A stretch of DNA of 36,852 nucleotides from Sinorhizobium saheli (lineage in GTDB: Bacteria > Pseudomonadota > Alphaproteobacteria > Rhizobiales > Rhizobiaceae), in NCBI RefSeq assembly GCF_001651875.1, contig NZ_LNQB01000092.1, positions 1-36,852 of the forward strand, read 5' to 3'. This document shows positions 17,217-26,028 of this stretch, piece after piece; the stretch's first letter is position 1, and each line of letters starts with the position of its first letter. The notes under the pieces are model-generated. The model was not told the DNA's origin, did no database searches, and saw only the letters and a list, made by a program, of their open reading frames with translations. The position numbers and the translations under genes are program-made.

Positions 17217-18697
17217 TCGTACTGTTCCCGATACTTGCGCACGATGTAGAGCGCATAGATGTTGAGGCCGAGCGTGATGACGAAGAGGGTGATGCCGAGC
17301 GCGAAGGCGACCAGCGTCTGCGGCGAGGTGAACTCCAGGTCGCCCGTCAATTGATGCACGATCTTCACCGTCACCGTGGTCATCGGCTCGAAGGGATTGA
17401 TCTGCATGCGTGCGGCGACACCAGCGGCCAGCACGACGATCATCGTCTCGCCGACCGCGCGCGAGGCGGTCAGCAGCAGCGCGCCGACGATGCCGGGCAG
17501 AGCGGCGGGAAGAATGACCTTCTTGACCGTTTCCGAACGCGTCGCGCCGAGGCCGAGCGAGCCGTCACGCAGCGCACGCGGCACCTGCGTGATGATATCG
17601 TCCGAGAGTGAGGACACGAACGGAATGAGCATGATGCCCATCACGATGCCGGCGGTCAGCACGCTCTGCGCCTGGATGAAGTTCTGGTAGTTGCCGGTGA
17701 GGAGGCCGTTCAACTGAGCCGAGATGTCGCGCAGGAACGGCCCGACGGTGACGAGCGCGAAGAAGCCGTAGACGATCGTCGGGATGCCGGCGAGCACCTC
17801 GAGGAGCGGCTTCGCTATCGAGCGCAGCCGCGGACTTGCGTACTCGGCCATGTAGATGGCGGCGAAGAGGCCGATCGGCACCGCGAAAGCCATGGCGACG
17901 AATGCGATGTAGAGCGTACCGCCGAGAAGCGGCAGCAGGCCGAACTGGCCGGAGGAGCCCTCGCTGCCGGCGGCGGCGAAGCGCGGATCCCAGACCGTGC
18001 CGAAGAAGAACTCCGCCGGCGATACCATGCTGAAGAACCGGCCGGCCTCCGACAGCATCGATCCGATGATGCCGATCGTCGTCAGGATGGCGATCGACGA
18101 AGCGACGATGAGCGAGCCGAGCATGACACGCTCGACCTGGTTGCGGGCGCGAAAGCGGGCGGTGACATTGCGGATCGCATAGACGCCTCCCGCGAAGGCT
18201 GCAAGCAGCACGACGGCGCTCATCAGCCAGCGGCTGAAGCCACGCATCGCGTTGAACTGCTCCGCCGCCTCGACCATGAAGGGCTCTCCTTCACCGGCCA
18301 GCGCCACGCCCTTGGCTGCGAGGGTCTCGCGAAGATTGACCGAGCCGGTCTTGACCGCCTCGATCTCCTTCGCATCGAGGCGAGCAAGCCCCGTGGCGAC
18401 GGCCTTCACCTGGCCGAGAGCAAGCTGGACCGTCGCGGCACCCTGGTTCCGAACCGTCTCGGGAAGCGCCGAACGAACGGAGGAATCGATATAGAGCGGT
18501 GAGGCGATGAGCCACGCGGCAAGCACCAGGGCGGCCGGCAACACGGCCCAGATGGCGACATAGCTGCCATGATAGCCCGGCAGCGAGTGCAAGGTGGCAA
18601 GCTTGCTGCCGGATACGGCAAGCGAACGGGCACGGCCGGCGAAGTAGGCAACGAGACCGATCAGCAAGATGGTCAGGAGAAGGAGCGAAGTACTCAT
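17213..18697 (-). CDS. pstC: Phosphate ABC transporter permease PstC
   Basis: A 494-residue inner-membrane protein, longer than the E. coli PstC (about 319). It has an N-terminal helix, a second at about residues 44-65, a periplasmic segment, and a C-terminal permease domain. The coupling motif is DGSLGLGATRSETVKKVILP (coupling part: SLGLGATRSET). The start ATG at 18697 is preceded by GGAGAC. A GTG two codons upstream is possible. It follows pstS after a strong terminator and ends in a 4-base overlap with pstA. Confidence 0.95.
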   Translation of the reverse strand: MSTSLLLLTILLIGLVAYFAGRARSLAVSGSKLATLHSLPGYHGSYVAIWAVLPAALVLAAWLIASPLYIDSSVRSALPETVRNQGAATVQLALGQVKAVATGLARLDAKEIEAVKTGSVNLRETLAAKGVALAGEGEPFMVEAAEQFNAMRGFSRWLMSAVVLLAAFAGGVYAIRNVTARFRARNQVERVMLGSLIVASSIAILTTIGIIGSMLSEAGRFFSMVSPAEFFFGTVWDPRFAAAGSEGSSGQFGLLPLLGGTLYIAFVAMAFAVPIGLFAAIYMAEYASPRLRSIAKPLLEVLAGIPTIVYGFFALVTVGPFLRDISAQLNGLLTGNYQNFIQAQSVLTAGIVMGIMLIPFVSSLSDDIITQVPRALRDGSLGLGATRSETVKKVILPAALPGIVGALLLTASRAVGETMIVVLAAGVAARMQINPFEPMTTVTVKIVHQLTGDLEFTSPQTLVAFALGITLFVITLGLNIYALYIVRKYREQYE

Positions 18698-18744
18698 CGG
18701 CACGTCTCCACGGCTGGCCGTTCAATGCCGCCGGAAATGATCGA

Positions 18745-18784
18745 AGTAAAAAAGTCCCGGCGCAGCGGAAAGCTGCACCGGGAC
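18745..18784 (-). terminator. Partial terminator between pstS and pstC
   Basis: On the minus strand a 13-base-pair stem, GTCCCGGTGCAGC / GCTGCGCCGGGAC with one G-T pair and loop TTTCC, is followed by TTTTTTT. It starts 8 bases after the pstS stop. It probably stops most transcripts after pstS, so that the binding protein is made in excess over the membrane parts. Read-through would supply pstCAB-phoUB. Confidence 0.9.
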
Positions 18785-18791
18785 GTCTTGA

Positions 18792-19826
18792 TCAGAGCAG
18801 GTTGCCGGCTTCGAAGGTCTTGCGGATTTCTTCGCGCTCGGCGTCGGGCGCCGCGACCAGGCCGTATTCGGCGAGCGGGCCGTCGGGGCCGATCATCTGG
18901 TCGTCGACGAAGAACTCGACATATTCCTTGAGCCCCGGGACGACGCCGAGATGCGCCTTCTTGACGTAGAAGAACAGCGGGCGCGAAACCGGATATTCGC
19001 CGGAAGCGATCGTCTCGGTCGAGGGGACGACGCCGTTGACGGTCGCGACCTTCAGCTTGTCGGCGTTGTTTTCGTAGAACGACAGGCCGAAGACGCCGAT
19101 GCCGCTCTTGTTCGAGGCGATGCGGGCCAGCGTTTCGGTGTAGTCGCCGTCGATGTCGACGGCCAGGCCGTCCTTACGCACGGCAACGCACTTCTTGGCA
19201 GCGGCCTTTTCGTCGCTGATGGCAGCCTTGATGACATCGACAGCGCCGGCGTCCTTGCAGCCGTGGGCAAGGATCTTCTCTTCGAAGACTTCGCGCGTGC
19301 CGTGCTTTTCGCCCGGGATATAGGCGGCGATCTCGGCGTCCGGAAGCGAAGCATCGATTTCCGACCACTTCTTGTAGGGGTTGGCGACGAGCTTGCCGTC
19401 GACGACGACTTCCGCGGCGAGCGCCTTGTAGAGCTGCTCCGGCTTCAGCGCGAGGTCGGCATTGCCGGCGTCGGTCGCGAAGACGATGCCGTCATAGCCG
19501 ATCTTGACTTCCTGGATCTCGGTGACGCCGGCGGCCTTGCAGGCTTCGATTTCGCTGTCCTTGATCTTGCGCGAGGAGTTGGCGATGTCGATCGTGTCTT
19601 CGCCGACGCCCTTGCAGAATTCCTTCAGGCCGGCGGAGGAGCCGCCGGATTCGACGACCGGGGTCTTGAAGTCCGGGAACGTCTCGCCGAAGGTCTCGGC
19701 GACGATCTTGGCATAGGGAAGAACGGTCGAGGAGCCGGCGATCTGGATCTGGTCGCGAGCCGCTGCGACGCCCGCGAACGCCGCGGACGCAACGAGTGCC
19801 GCTACGGAGAGTTTAAGAGCTTTCAT
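18792..19826 (-). CDS. pstS: Phosphate-binding periplasmic protein PstS
   Basis: A 344-residue protein with a clear signal peptide (KLSVAALVASAAFAGVAAA, cleavage probably near residue 23). The mature protein begins DQIQIAGSSTVLPYAK, where the GSST region binds phosphate, and also has VESGGSSAGLKEFCKGVG and IPGEKHGTREVFEEK. It delivers phosphate to PstCAB. It is the first gene after the Pho box, so it should be strongly induced in phosphate starvation. Confidence 0.97.
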   Translation of the reverse strand: MKALKLSVAALVASAAFAGVAAARDQIQIAGSSTVLPYAKIVAETFGETFPDFKTPVVESGGSSAGLKEFCKGVGEDTIDIANSSRKIKDSEIEACKAAGVTEIQEVKIGYDGIVFATDAGNADLALKPEQLYKALAAEVVVDGKLVANPYKKWSEIDASLPDAEIAAYIPGEKHGTREVFEEKILAHGCKDAGAVDVIKAAISDEKAAAKKCVAVRKDGLAVDIDGDYTETLARIASNKSGIGVFGLSFYENNADKLKVATVNGVVPSTETIASGEYPVSRPLFFYVKKAHLGVVPGLKEYVEFFVDDQMIGPDGPLAEYGLVAAPDAEREEIRKTFEAGNLL

Positions 19827-19940
19827 TGATGTTCTCCCGGAATGGGCTTGTGTTGGTGCGCTACGGATAGAGCGCTCTCTTCGCCGGTGATCGGCGGCCC
19901 CTAGTTAGCCGCCGACGACTACATGTTTTATGTCAATTCC

Positions 19941-19958
19941 GTGAAACATTTGTGACAG
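19941..19958 (-). promoter_or_regulatory. Pho box (PhoB-binding site) of pstS
   Basis: On the minus strand CTGTCAC-AAAT-GTTTCAC fits the 7-4-7 Pho box (CTGTCAT repeats with an A/T spacer). The first repeat is near-perfect and the second has two mismatches. A looser third repeat, TTGACAT, follows after GGAA. It lies about 115 bases before the pstS start, the expected position for PhoB activation. Confidence 0.85.
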
Positions 19959-20019
19959 CCTATCACCTTGAAAAAATTTGATGATTTTCACGCACTCAAT
20001 TTTCTGGCGGCCTTTCGTG

Positions 20020-21282
20020 TCAGAAACGGACGGTAAAGACCGTACCCTTTCCGACCTCCGAATGAATGAGCAGGCGGGCGCGGTGGCGCGTGAGGATATG
20101 CTTGACGATGGCAAGCCCGAGACCCGTGCCCTTCTTCGACCGGCTCGCCTCGACGTTGACCCGGTAAAAGCGCTCGGTAATCCTCGGCACATGCTCGGCC
20201 GGGATGCCGGGACCATAATCGGTGACCGCCACCTCCGCCCCGCCGCCCTCGCCGCCGGTCAGGCGGACGTCGACCTTCTTGCCTTCCTGCCCATATTTGC
20301 AGGCGTTCTCGACGAGGTTCTCGAAGACCTCGACCAGTTCGTCACGGTCCCCCTGGACGAAGACCGGCGCGCCGGGGACGTCGAGCGCGACCGTCACGTC
20401 GAGCGCTTCCGCAAGCGGCGCCAGGCTGTCGCGGACGTGGCCGAGAAGCGGCACCAGGTCGACCCGGTCCTCCGGAGCGATATGGGCTTTCAGTTCGAGC
20501 CGCGAGAGGGAGAGAAGATCATCGACGAGCCGGCTCATGCGCGTCACCTGCTCGTGCATGATGCCGAAGAATTTCTCCTGCGCCTTCGGATCGCTGCGGG
20601 CCGGCCCCTGCAGCGTTTCGATGAAGCCGCGCAGCGAGGCGAGCGGCGTGCGCAGCTCGTGGCTGGCATTGGCGACGAAATCGGAGCGCATCCGGTCGAT
20701 GCGGCGGGCCTGCGAAATATCGCGGTAGGTCAGCAGGAAGACGCGGCGGCCGGAATCGCCGGCCCCGATGTCGGCGGGAGCGACGCGGACGACATAGACT
20801 GCATCCGAAGGCAGCCTTTCGGTGTGCTCGATCTGATTGACCTTGCCCGTCGCAATGGTCTCGCGCACCATGTCGAGAATGCCGGGAGAGCGGACCCGGG
20901 CGGAGAGATAGCTTTCGGGCGGAATGGTGCCGAAGGCCTTCTCGGCGGCGACGTTCTGGAAGAGAACGGTTTCATCGGCCGCGATCACGATCACCGGCAT
21001 GTCGAGCGCGTTCAGCACCGGGATCAGCGGATCCCCTCCCTTCTCCGCTTGCGTCGACGCCGCGGCGGCCACAGGCCTGGCCGGCGCCGCGTTGCGGCTG
21101 AGGAGTGCCGCGACGAACACGATCCAGAGCGGCAGGATGGCGAGCACGGGGATGCCGGCGAACGCCGCAAGAAGGGCGAGCACGACGGAGAGCCCGAGAA
21201 CCAGGCGTTCGGCCTTCAGCCTCGGAAGAAGGCCTTGCCAGAACACCTTCGCGCCATCCAACACAATACCCTCGTCGCTCAA
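20020..21282 (-). CDS. phoR: Phosphate regulon sensor histidine kinase PhoR
   Basis: A protein of about 420 residues. Two membrane helices near residues 26-62 lack a large periplasmic domain, as in other PhoR proteins that sense through PstSCAB-PhoU. A PAS domain (about 85-190) is followed by the HisKA domain with phospho-accepting His208 (FVANASHELRTPLASLRGF). The ATPase domain has N-box ENLVENACKYG, G1 VTDYGPGIP and G2 GTGLGLAIVKHIL. The listed start is a TTG. Alternatives a few codons in (GTG or TTG following GAGGG) are plausible. It lies upstream of pstS on the same strand with 193 bases between. Confidence 0.94.
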   Translation of the reverse strand: MSDEGIVLDGAKVFWQGLLPRLKAERLVLGLSVVLALLAAFAGIPVLAILPLWIVFVAALLSRNAAPARPVAAAASTQAEKGGDPLIPVLNALDMPVIVIAADETVLFQNVAAEKAFGTIPPESYLSARVRSPGILDMVRETIATGKVNQIEHTERLPSDAVYVVRVAPADIGAGDSGRRVFLLTYRDISQARRIDRMRSDFVANASHELRTPLASLRGFIETLQGPARSDPKAQEKFFGIMHEQVTRMSRLVDDLLSLSRLELKAHIAPEDRVDLVPLLGHVRDSLAPLAEALDVTVALDVPGAPVFVQGDRDELVEVFENLVENACKYGQEGKKVDVRLTGGEGGGAEVAVTDYGPGIPAEHVPRITERFYRVNVEASRSKKGTGLGLAIVKHILTRHRARLLIHSEVGKGTVFTVRF

Positions 21283-21460
21283 CGTGCCGTCTCCCCGCCT
21301 TCGCTGACTTCGCCGGCAGGCCGAGGAATCCCTCCTTCGGCTGCGGCCAGCAAGGCCGAGAGATAGCGGTGCTTCATGACATGATTTTCACGACATGCTT
21401 GAATCCGCAATGCAATTGTGGCCTCCTCCTGAGAAATCCAATGCCCGGGGAGAAACGCAG

Positions 21461-22363
21461 ATGGGTTCCGAAGCAGCGCCGGTTGCCGCCAGGCAGGGAA
21501 GCAGGGCGGTCGAACTGAAGATCGGCGGCAAGACGCATCTCTTCGATGTCGACGATCCGCACCTGCCGAAATGGATCGACGACGAGGCCTTCGCCTCCGA
21601 CGATTATCCCTACAGGAAGAAGCTCGATGGGGACGAATACGAGGAAACGCTGACGCGGCTGCAGATCGAACTCGTGAAGGTTCAATTCTGGATGCAGGCG
21701 ACGGGCAGGCGCGTGATGGCCGTCTTAGAAGGACGCGACGCGGCCGGCAAGGGCGGCGCCATCCACGCCACGATGGCCTATATGAATCCGCGCTCCGCGC
21801 GCATCGTCGCGCTCACCAAGCCGACGGAGACCGAGCGCGGCCAATGGTATTTCCAGCGCTATGTGGCGACCTTTCCGACGGCGGGCGAATTCGTGCTTTT
21901 CGACCGCTCCTGGTACAATCGCGCCGGCGTGGAACCGGTCATGGGCTTCTGCACGCCCGAAGAGTACGAGCATTTTCTCAAGGAGACGCCGCGCTTCGAA
22001 AAGATGATTGCCGAGGAGGGCATCCATCTCTTCAAATTCTGGATCAACATCGGCCGGGAGATGCAGTTGAAGCGCTTCCATGACCGCCGCCATGATCCCT
22101 TGAAGGTCTGGAAGCTTTCGCCGATGGACATCGCAGCGCTCAACAAGTGGGACGATTACACCGAAAAGCGCGACCGGATGCTGAAGGAGACGCATACCGA
22201 CCACGCTCCCTGGACCGTCATCCGCGGCAACGACAAGCGCCGCGCGCGGATCAACCTGATCCGCCACATGCTGACGACGCTCGATTATGACGGCAAGGAC
22301 GAGGCGGCGATCGGCGAGATCGACGACAAGATCGTCGGTTCCGGTCCGGGCTTTCTCGGGTGA
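21461..22363 (+). CDS. ppk2: Polyphosphate kinase 2 (single-domain PPK2)
   Basis: A 300-residue kinase. Walker A is GRDAAGKGG (91-99), the lid region [20 protein letters not shown] carries basic residues, and Walker B is LFDRSWYNR (about 147-154). PPK2 enzymes transfer phosphate from inorganic polyphosphate to nucleoside diphosphates (the class-I type prefers ADP or GDP). ATG 21461 follows GGGGAG and is preferred over an in-frame start at 21395. It diverges from phoR, which suggests co-regulation with phosphate status, but I could not find a convincing Pho box in the 178-base gap. Confidence 0.95.
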   Translation: MGSEAAPVAARQGSRAVELKIGGKTHLFDVDDPHLPKWIDDEAFASDDYPYRKKLDGDEYEETLTRLQIELVKVQFWMQATGRRVMAVLEGRDAAGKGGAIHATMAYMNPRSARIVALTKPTETERGQWYFQRYVATFPTAGEFVLFDRSWYNRAGVEPVMGFCTPEEYEHFLKETPRFEKMIAEEGIHLFKFWINIGREMQLKRFHDRRHDPLKVWKLSPMDIAALNKWDDYTEKRDRMLKETHTDHAPWTVIRGNDKRRARINLIRHMLTTLDYDGKDEAAIGEIDDKIVGSGPGFLG

Positions 22364-22418
22364 GAATGCAAGTCGCCCAAAAGTGTGCAACGGTTATGGG
22401 ACAACGACATGCACAGAA

Positions 22419-22525
22419 CCTAGAGCATTTTGCAGTCAGGTGGAATCACCTGACGTCGCACACATGCGGTAAAAACAAACAGATAGAGCGGTGGCGCGAA
22501 CGCATGTGAGCGCATCCCGCTCTAA
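22419..22525. repeat. Rhizobial intergenic mosaic (RIME-like) repeat, copy 2
   Basis: A near-identical partner of the repeat at 65-172, same orientation, with the GTCAGGTG-N4-CACCTGAC hairpin and the GCGCGAACGCATGTGAGCGC block. Spacer differences (GAAT here, GAGC there) leave the stem intact. It fills most of the gap between the ends of ppk2 and the convergent gene. Confidence 0.75.
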
Positions 22526-22570
22526 GGCGCGCCACATGAATTGGCTGCGACGCGCTTCAGGCCCCCCGGC

Positions 22571-23719
22571 TCATTGGCCGGGCAGAGCGCGGATCGCGTA
22601 GACGTCCAGGCTGTTGCCGCCGCCGCTGACGTCGCTGTTGATCACGAGCCGGCCGGGGCCGTTCGGCGCAGGCTTGCCCCTGAACACGACCTTGAAAAGC
22701 ACATCCATCCGGTCGTCATGCACGGTGAAGCGGTGGCGGCCGCAGTCGCCAAGCGCCGCGAAAGCGCATTCGACGGAGAATTCGGTCGTCTTGCCCGGCA
22801 TCGCCTGCACGCTCAGGGCGATCGTCGAGGATTTGCCGGAGAGCTGCGCCAGCGCGTCCGCGGGAATTTCGATCTCCACGTCGCCGTCCTTCGTTGCCGC
22901 CGCCGAGGTCAGGCGCAAGCGCTCGACGCCGTCTTCCAAGGGCTCCGCCTTTGCGCGTGGACCCGGTTTCACCGCGGCTGCGTCGCTGGCGGCGAAGACC
23001 TCCAGCCACTCGCCGGAGAAGCCTTCCTGCGCGCCGAGATTCTGCAAGCCGGCGGCGCCGCCGAAATCCTCGCTCTCGACGGTGGCGGGCGGGTTGGCGA
23101 CGTTGGTATCGGAGGGCGCCCGCAGGAGGTCGTTCGTCTGCACCCACCAGACGGCGGCGCCGACCGCAGCGGCGACGGTGGCGAGGACCATGGCGAAGGA
23201 AAGAAGGCGACCGCGCTTGCGCTTGCGCGGGCGCCTGTCGGTGACGCCGAGATCGGGCGCGACGCCGGCGGGCGTTCCGGCCCGGTCGTCGACAGGCGAA
23301 AGCCCCGGCGCTTGCGGCCCGTCGCGCTCCGGACGCAAGGCCGCAAGCCCGTCATCGGCCTGCGCCTCGGCACGCCCGCCGGCCTTGAGCTCCGGTTCCC
23401 GCCGCGCCGAGATGGGGGCGGCGGCCTCGACGCCGTGCGCGGGCGTATCGGCTCTGGCCTTGACCTCGCCGAGGCTCACGACCGGCGTCGCCGCGGCACG
23501 CGCCCTCAAGGCGGCGCGCTCCTCCGTCTCGATCGCGCGGATGACCGCCTCGAGACGATGGCGCTGCCTGGCGATGACCTCCGGATCCTCGATCTGTTGC
23601 TTCTGCAGGCCGTTTTCCAGCGCCTGACGCGCCGACTGATAGATGCGCGCGCGGATCTCCGCATTGCTTCGGTCCGACCGTTCCAGCGCGTTCCTGATCG
23701 CAGTTTCCAATCCGCTCAC
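22571..23719 (-). CDS. Single-pass membrane protein of unknown function
   Basis: A 382-residue protein. A cytoplasmic N-terminal part (about residues 1-170) with charged helices (ETAIRNALERSDRSNAEIRA, EERAALRARAAA) leads to a basic stop-transfer cluster (RRPRKRKRGR). One transmembrane helix (about 176-198, LLSFAMVLATVAAAVGAAVWW) and an extracytoplasmic beta-rich domain of about 170 residues follow. I do not recognise the family. It appears to be a conserved rhizobial protein type. The start is a GTG at 23719 with AAGGAT upstream. A longer frame to 23833 lacks a ribosome site. Confidence 0.75.
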   Translation of the reverse strand: MSGLETAIRNALERSDRSNAEIRARIYQSARQALENGLQKQQIEDPEVIARQRHRLEAVIRAIETEERAALRARAAATPVVSLGEVKARADTPAHGVEAAAPISARREPELKAGGRAEAQADDGLAALRPERDGPQAPGLSPVDDRAGTPAGVAPDLGVTDRRPRKRKRGRLLSFAMVLATVAAAVGAAVWWVQTNDLLRAPSDTNVANPPATVESEDFGGAAGLQNLGAQEGFSGEWLEVFAASDAAAVKPGPRAKAEPLEDGVERLRLTSAAATKDGDVEIEIPADALAQLSGKSSTIALSVQAMPGKTTEFSVECAFAALGDCGRHRFTVHDDRMDVLFKVVFRGKPAPNGPGRLVINSDVSGGGNSLDVYAIRALPGQ

Positions 23720-23993
23720 ATCAAATCCTTCTGCGCGAGGCCTTCCGGCGGTGAGCCGCGGTCCCCGCCTCTTCCCGCCACACGCCGTTGGTTTTATTAA
23801 CGATTGGGTAACTGCCGCTTTCGGAATCTGCAAGTGCGCCGTCGGTCGCGGCCGGCATTCTCGGGGAAAAGGTCGTCACTGCCGCCTGAAGTGCCGCAGC
23901 CGACAGCCTCTCCAAGGCACTGCCGGCTTGTCGGGTGCGTCGATTTTTGAGGAGACAGGCAGTAGGCAAGCGCCGCCGTTGCTGCTATCTGTT

Positions 23994-24015
23994 TTGACGT
24001 TTACGCAAACGTCAA
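23994..24015 (+). promoter_or_regulatory. Inverted-repeat operator before the nitronate-monooxygenase-like gene
   Basis: Perfect 9-base arms TTGACGTTT and AAACGTCAA flank ACGC. The left arm doubles as a -35 (TTGACG), and TAGCAT just after the right arm could be a -10, so the dyad fills the promoter spacer. MerR-family activators bind in this geometry, and the arm sequence is like that of LiuR, a MerR regulator of acyl-CoA and branched-chain degradation. The regulator assignment is inference. Confidence 0.55.
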
Positions 24016-24032
24016 TAGCATGGAGACCTTCG

Positions 24033-25043
24033 ATGTCGTTGCCGCCAATTCTTTCCGGAAAGACGAGACTGCCGGTCGTCGGCGCGCCGCTCTTCATCGT
24101 CTCGCATCCGCAGTTGACGATTGCCCAGTGCAAGGCCGGCGTGATCGGCGCCTTCCCGGCGCTCAACGCCCGGCCGCAATCGCAGCTCGACGAATGGCTG
24201 GCGGAGATCACGGAAAAGCTCGCCGACCACGACTCAAGGCACCCTGACCGGCCGGCCGCCCCCTTCGCCGTCAACCAGATCGTCCACAAGTCGAACACGC
24301 GGCTCGAACAGGACCTGATGCTCTGCGTCAAATACAAGGTGCCCGTCGTCATCTCCTCGCTCGGCGCCGTGCCGGAGGTCAACGCCGCCATCCATTCCTA
24401 TGGCGGCATCGTGCTGCACGACGTCATCAACAACCGCCATGCGAATTCCGCGATCCGCAAAGGCGCCGATGGGCTGATCGCCGTCGCTGCCGGCGCAGGC
24501 GGACATGCGGGAACGCTGTCGCCCTTCGCGCTCGTCCAGGAAATCCGCGCCTGGTTCGACGGGCCGCTCCTCCTTTCGGGCGCGATCGCCACCGGCGGCG
24601 CGATCCTCGCGGCTGAGGCGATGGGCGCCGACATGGCCTATATCGGCTCGCCCTTCATCGCCACCGAGGAAGCCCGCGCCAGCGACGCCTACAAGCAGAT
24701 GATCGTCGACAGCAGCGCCGCCGACATCGTCTATTCCAACTATTTCACCGGCATCCACGGCAATTACCTCAAGGCCTCGATCCGCGCCGCCGGCATGGAC
24801 CCGGACAACCTGCCCGAAGCGGACCCGTCCAAAATGGATTTCGGCAAGGCGGCGGACGGCGCAAAGGCTTGGAAGGACATCTGGGGCTGCGGCCAGGGGA
24901 TCGGCGCCATCCGCGAGATCGGCACCGTCGCCCACTTGGTCGATCGGCTGGAACGCGAATACACCGCCGCCCGCGCCCGCCTCGCCCTCGGCGCCCGCAC
25001 CGACGCTCCGCGGGCAAAGGAATTTTCAAGTTCTCGAAACTGA
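24033..25043 (+). CDS. Nitronate monooxygenase-like FMN protein
   Basis: A 336-residue TIM-barrel protein of the 2-nitropropane dioxygenase/NMO family. FMN-phosphate contacts are suggested by VAAGAGGHAGTLSPFAL and GAIATGGAILAAEAMGADMAYIGSPF (key: GAGGHAG and GGAILAAEAMGAD). Family members oxidise nitronates, but many are flavin oxidoreductases of unknown substrate. ATG 24033 has GGAGAC upstream. The open frame runs back to 23643 but the preceding part is not NMO-like and spans the operator. Confidence 0.88.
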   Translation: MSLPPILSGKTRLPVVGAPLFIVSHPQLTIAQCKAGVIGAFPALNARPQSQLDEWLAEITEKLADHDSRHPDRPAAPFAVNQIVHKSNTRLEQDLMLCVKYKVPVVISSLGAVPEVNAAIHSYGGIVLHDVINNRHANSAIRKGADGLIAVAAGAGGHAGTLSPFALVQEIRAWFDGPLLLSGAIATGGAILAAEAMGADMAYIGSPFIATEEARASDAYKQMIVDSSAADIVYSNYFTGIHGNYLKASIRAAGMDPDNLPEADPSKMDFGKAADGAKAWKDIWGCGQGIGAIREIGTVAHLVDRLEREYTAARARLALGARTDAPRAKEFSSSRN

Positions 25044-25047
25044 TGGC

Positions 25048-25076
25048 TTGAAATCTCGGCGCTTTGCGTTTATCAG
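25048..25076 (+). promoter_or_regulatory. Predicted promoter of tRNA-Thr
   Basis: TTGAAA (25048-25053), a 17-base spacer and TATCAG (25071-25076). The likely start lies about 40 bases before the tRNA. Confidence 0.5.
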
Positions 25077-25122
25077 CGCGTCACATTCGTTCCGCGGGCG
25101 CGCCTGCGGAACCACCTCAAGG

Positions 25123-25198
25123 GCCGCTTTAGCTCAGTCGGTAGAGCACATCATTCGTAATGATGGGGTCACGTGTTCAAGTCACGTAAGCGGCACCA
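25123..25198 (+). tRNA. tRNA-Thr(CGT), host of the integrated element
   Basis: A complete cloverleaf: acceptor GCCGCTT/AAGCGGC, D arm GCTC/GAGC, anticodon arm CATCA-TTCGTAA-TGATG (anticodon CGT), T arm ACGTG-TTCAAGT-CACGT, encoded CCA. The 3' part from 25148 is repeated at 36031. That copy has TTCGAGT in the T loop where this one has TTCAAGT. Confidence 0.95.
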
Positions 25199-25201
25199 TT
25201 T
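25148..25201 (+). repeat. Left attachment site (attL), 54-bp direct repeat
   Basis: This 54-bp segment covers the anticodon arm to the 3' end of tRNA-Thr plus three bases. It matches 36031-36084 with one difference (A here, G there, in the T loop). Together with the integrase beside the right copy it marks the ends of an integrated element. Confidence 0.92.
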
Positions 25202-25281
25202 ATTTCAAGCACTTAGCGGAAAATCACCCCTCCCTCTGGCTCGAAAATCGCGGCCGGGGTAACGTTCCGGGTAACAGAAAC

Positions 25282-25310
25282 AAAAAAGCCCGCCACCGAA
25301 GCAGCGGGCC
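25282..25310 (-). terminator. Intrinsic terminator of the leftmost island gene
   Basis: On the minus strand GCCCGCTGC-TTCG-GTGGCGGGC followed by TTTTTTG. It is 47 bases after the stop codon of the gene at 25357-25902. Confidence 0.85.
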
Positions 25311-25356
25311 TTCTCATCACGTCTCGAATATTCATGAGTGCATGACCGCGTAGGCG

Positions 25357-25902
25357 TCATCCTTCTTGCAGATAATCCTGATCGCCTCTGGCTTCAGTTT
25401 CACGGTGGTTTCCAATCTCCTTCACAACCGCGCTGGTGCCCCGCGCCGCTTCCATAGCCTGGGTGTACCCGCACTCGTCCTCAATGCGCTTTCGGTCTGC
25501 CTCGACAGCGGCAAACTGATCGAGCTTTTCCTTTAGAACGCGTGCGTATTGAGCCTCCACGTCGGCCCGAAGCGCCTTGTTCCGGTCACCCGAGTACATG
25601 GACAAGTGATTGTCACGGCGCTCCTCGATGCGTTTTGTGATGCTTTCGACGGAGTAGCAGTAGCTGGGCTGCCAGATTTCCTTTCCTTCATCGTCACGCC
25701 CGAGGAGCGTCCGGCCGCACTGCACTCTTGCTTCCGGCATGGCCCAAATCTGCGGTGCGTCTTCAAAATCACCAACAGCGGTCCAAGCCGCGCTGTCGAC
25801 GGCATAAGCATGTGCGTGCCGATCGAACGTTTCGAGGAGTGGCGATGGACTGGTGAGTATCGGCAAGCCTTCGGCGGCTGCCAGAACGGGCGTGTTCGGC
25901 AT
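25357..25902 (-). CDS. Island protein of unknown function
   Basis: A 181-residue soluble protein. I do not recognise a family. It has no membrane segment or signal. The C-terminal half is strongly helical and charged (SITKRIEERRDNHLSMYSGD, VEAQYARVLKEKLDQFAAVE), suggesting a coiled coil. ATG 25902 is preferred to an in-frame start at 25944. It diverges from the XRE regulator and has its own terminator, so the pair may form a repressor-controlled unit. Confidence 0.65.
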   Translation of the reverse strand: MPNTPVLAAAEGLPILTSPSPLLETFDRHAHAYAVDSAAWTAVGDFEDAPQIWAMPEARVQCGRTLLGRDDEGKEIWQPSYCYSVESITKRIEERRDNHLSMYSGDRNKALRADVEAQYARVLKEKLDQFAAVEADRKRIEDECGYTQAMEAARGTSAVVKEIGNHRETEARGDQDYLQEG

Positions 25903-25959
25903 TCTTTTGATCCTCTCGCTTTGTCGGGAGTCAACGCCTTGCAACTTTCCTATTTGGGC

Positions 25960-25976
25960 GTTAACTTGTGTTTAAC
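25960..25976. promoter_or_regulatory. Possible operator between divergent island genes
   Basis: GTTAA-N7-TTAAC lies midway in the 126-base gap between the gene starting at 25902 (minus) and the XRE regulator at 26029 (plus). Its position fits a site for the XRE repressor. It is short, so chance is possible. Confidence 0.35.
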
Positions 25977-26028
25977 ATAAGATACCCAATCTACATCCGC
26001 AAGCGAAAAGTTTCGAAAAAGGAAAGTT

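Noticed and set aside
21366..21410. Pho box in front of ppk2
   Set aside because: ATGACAT and CACGACAT repeats are seen but the spacing does not fit the 7-4-7 pattern on either strand.
25048..25353. Plus-strand open frame across tRNA-Thr
   Set aside because: It runs through the tRNA and the terminator region, has no ribosome site and looks random.
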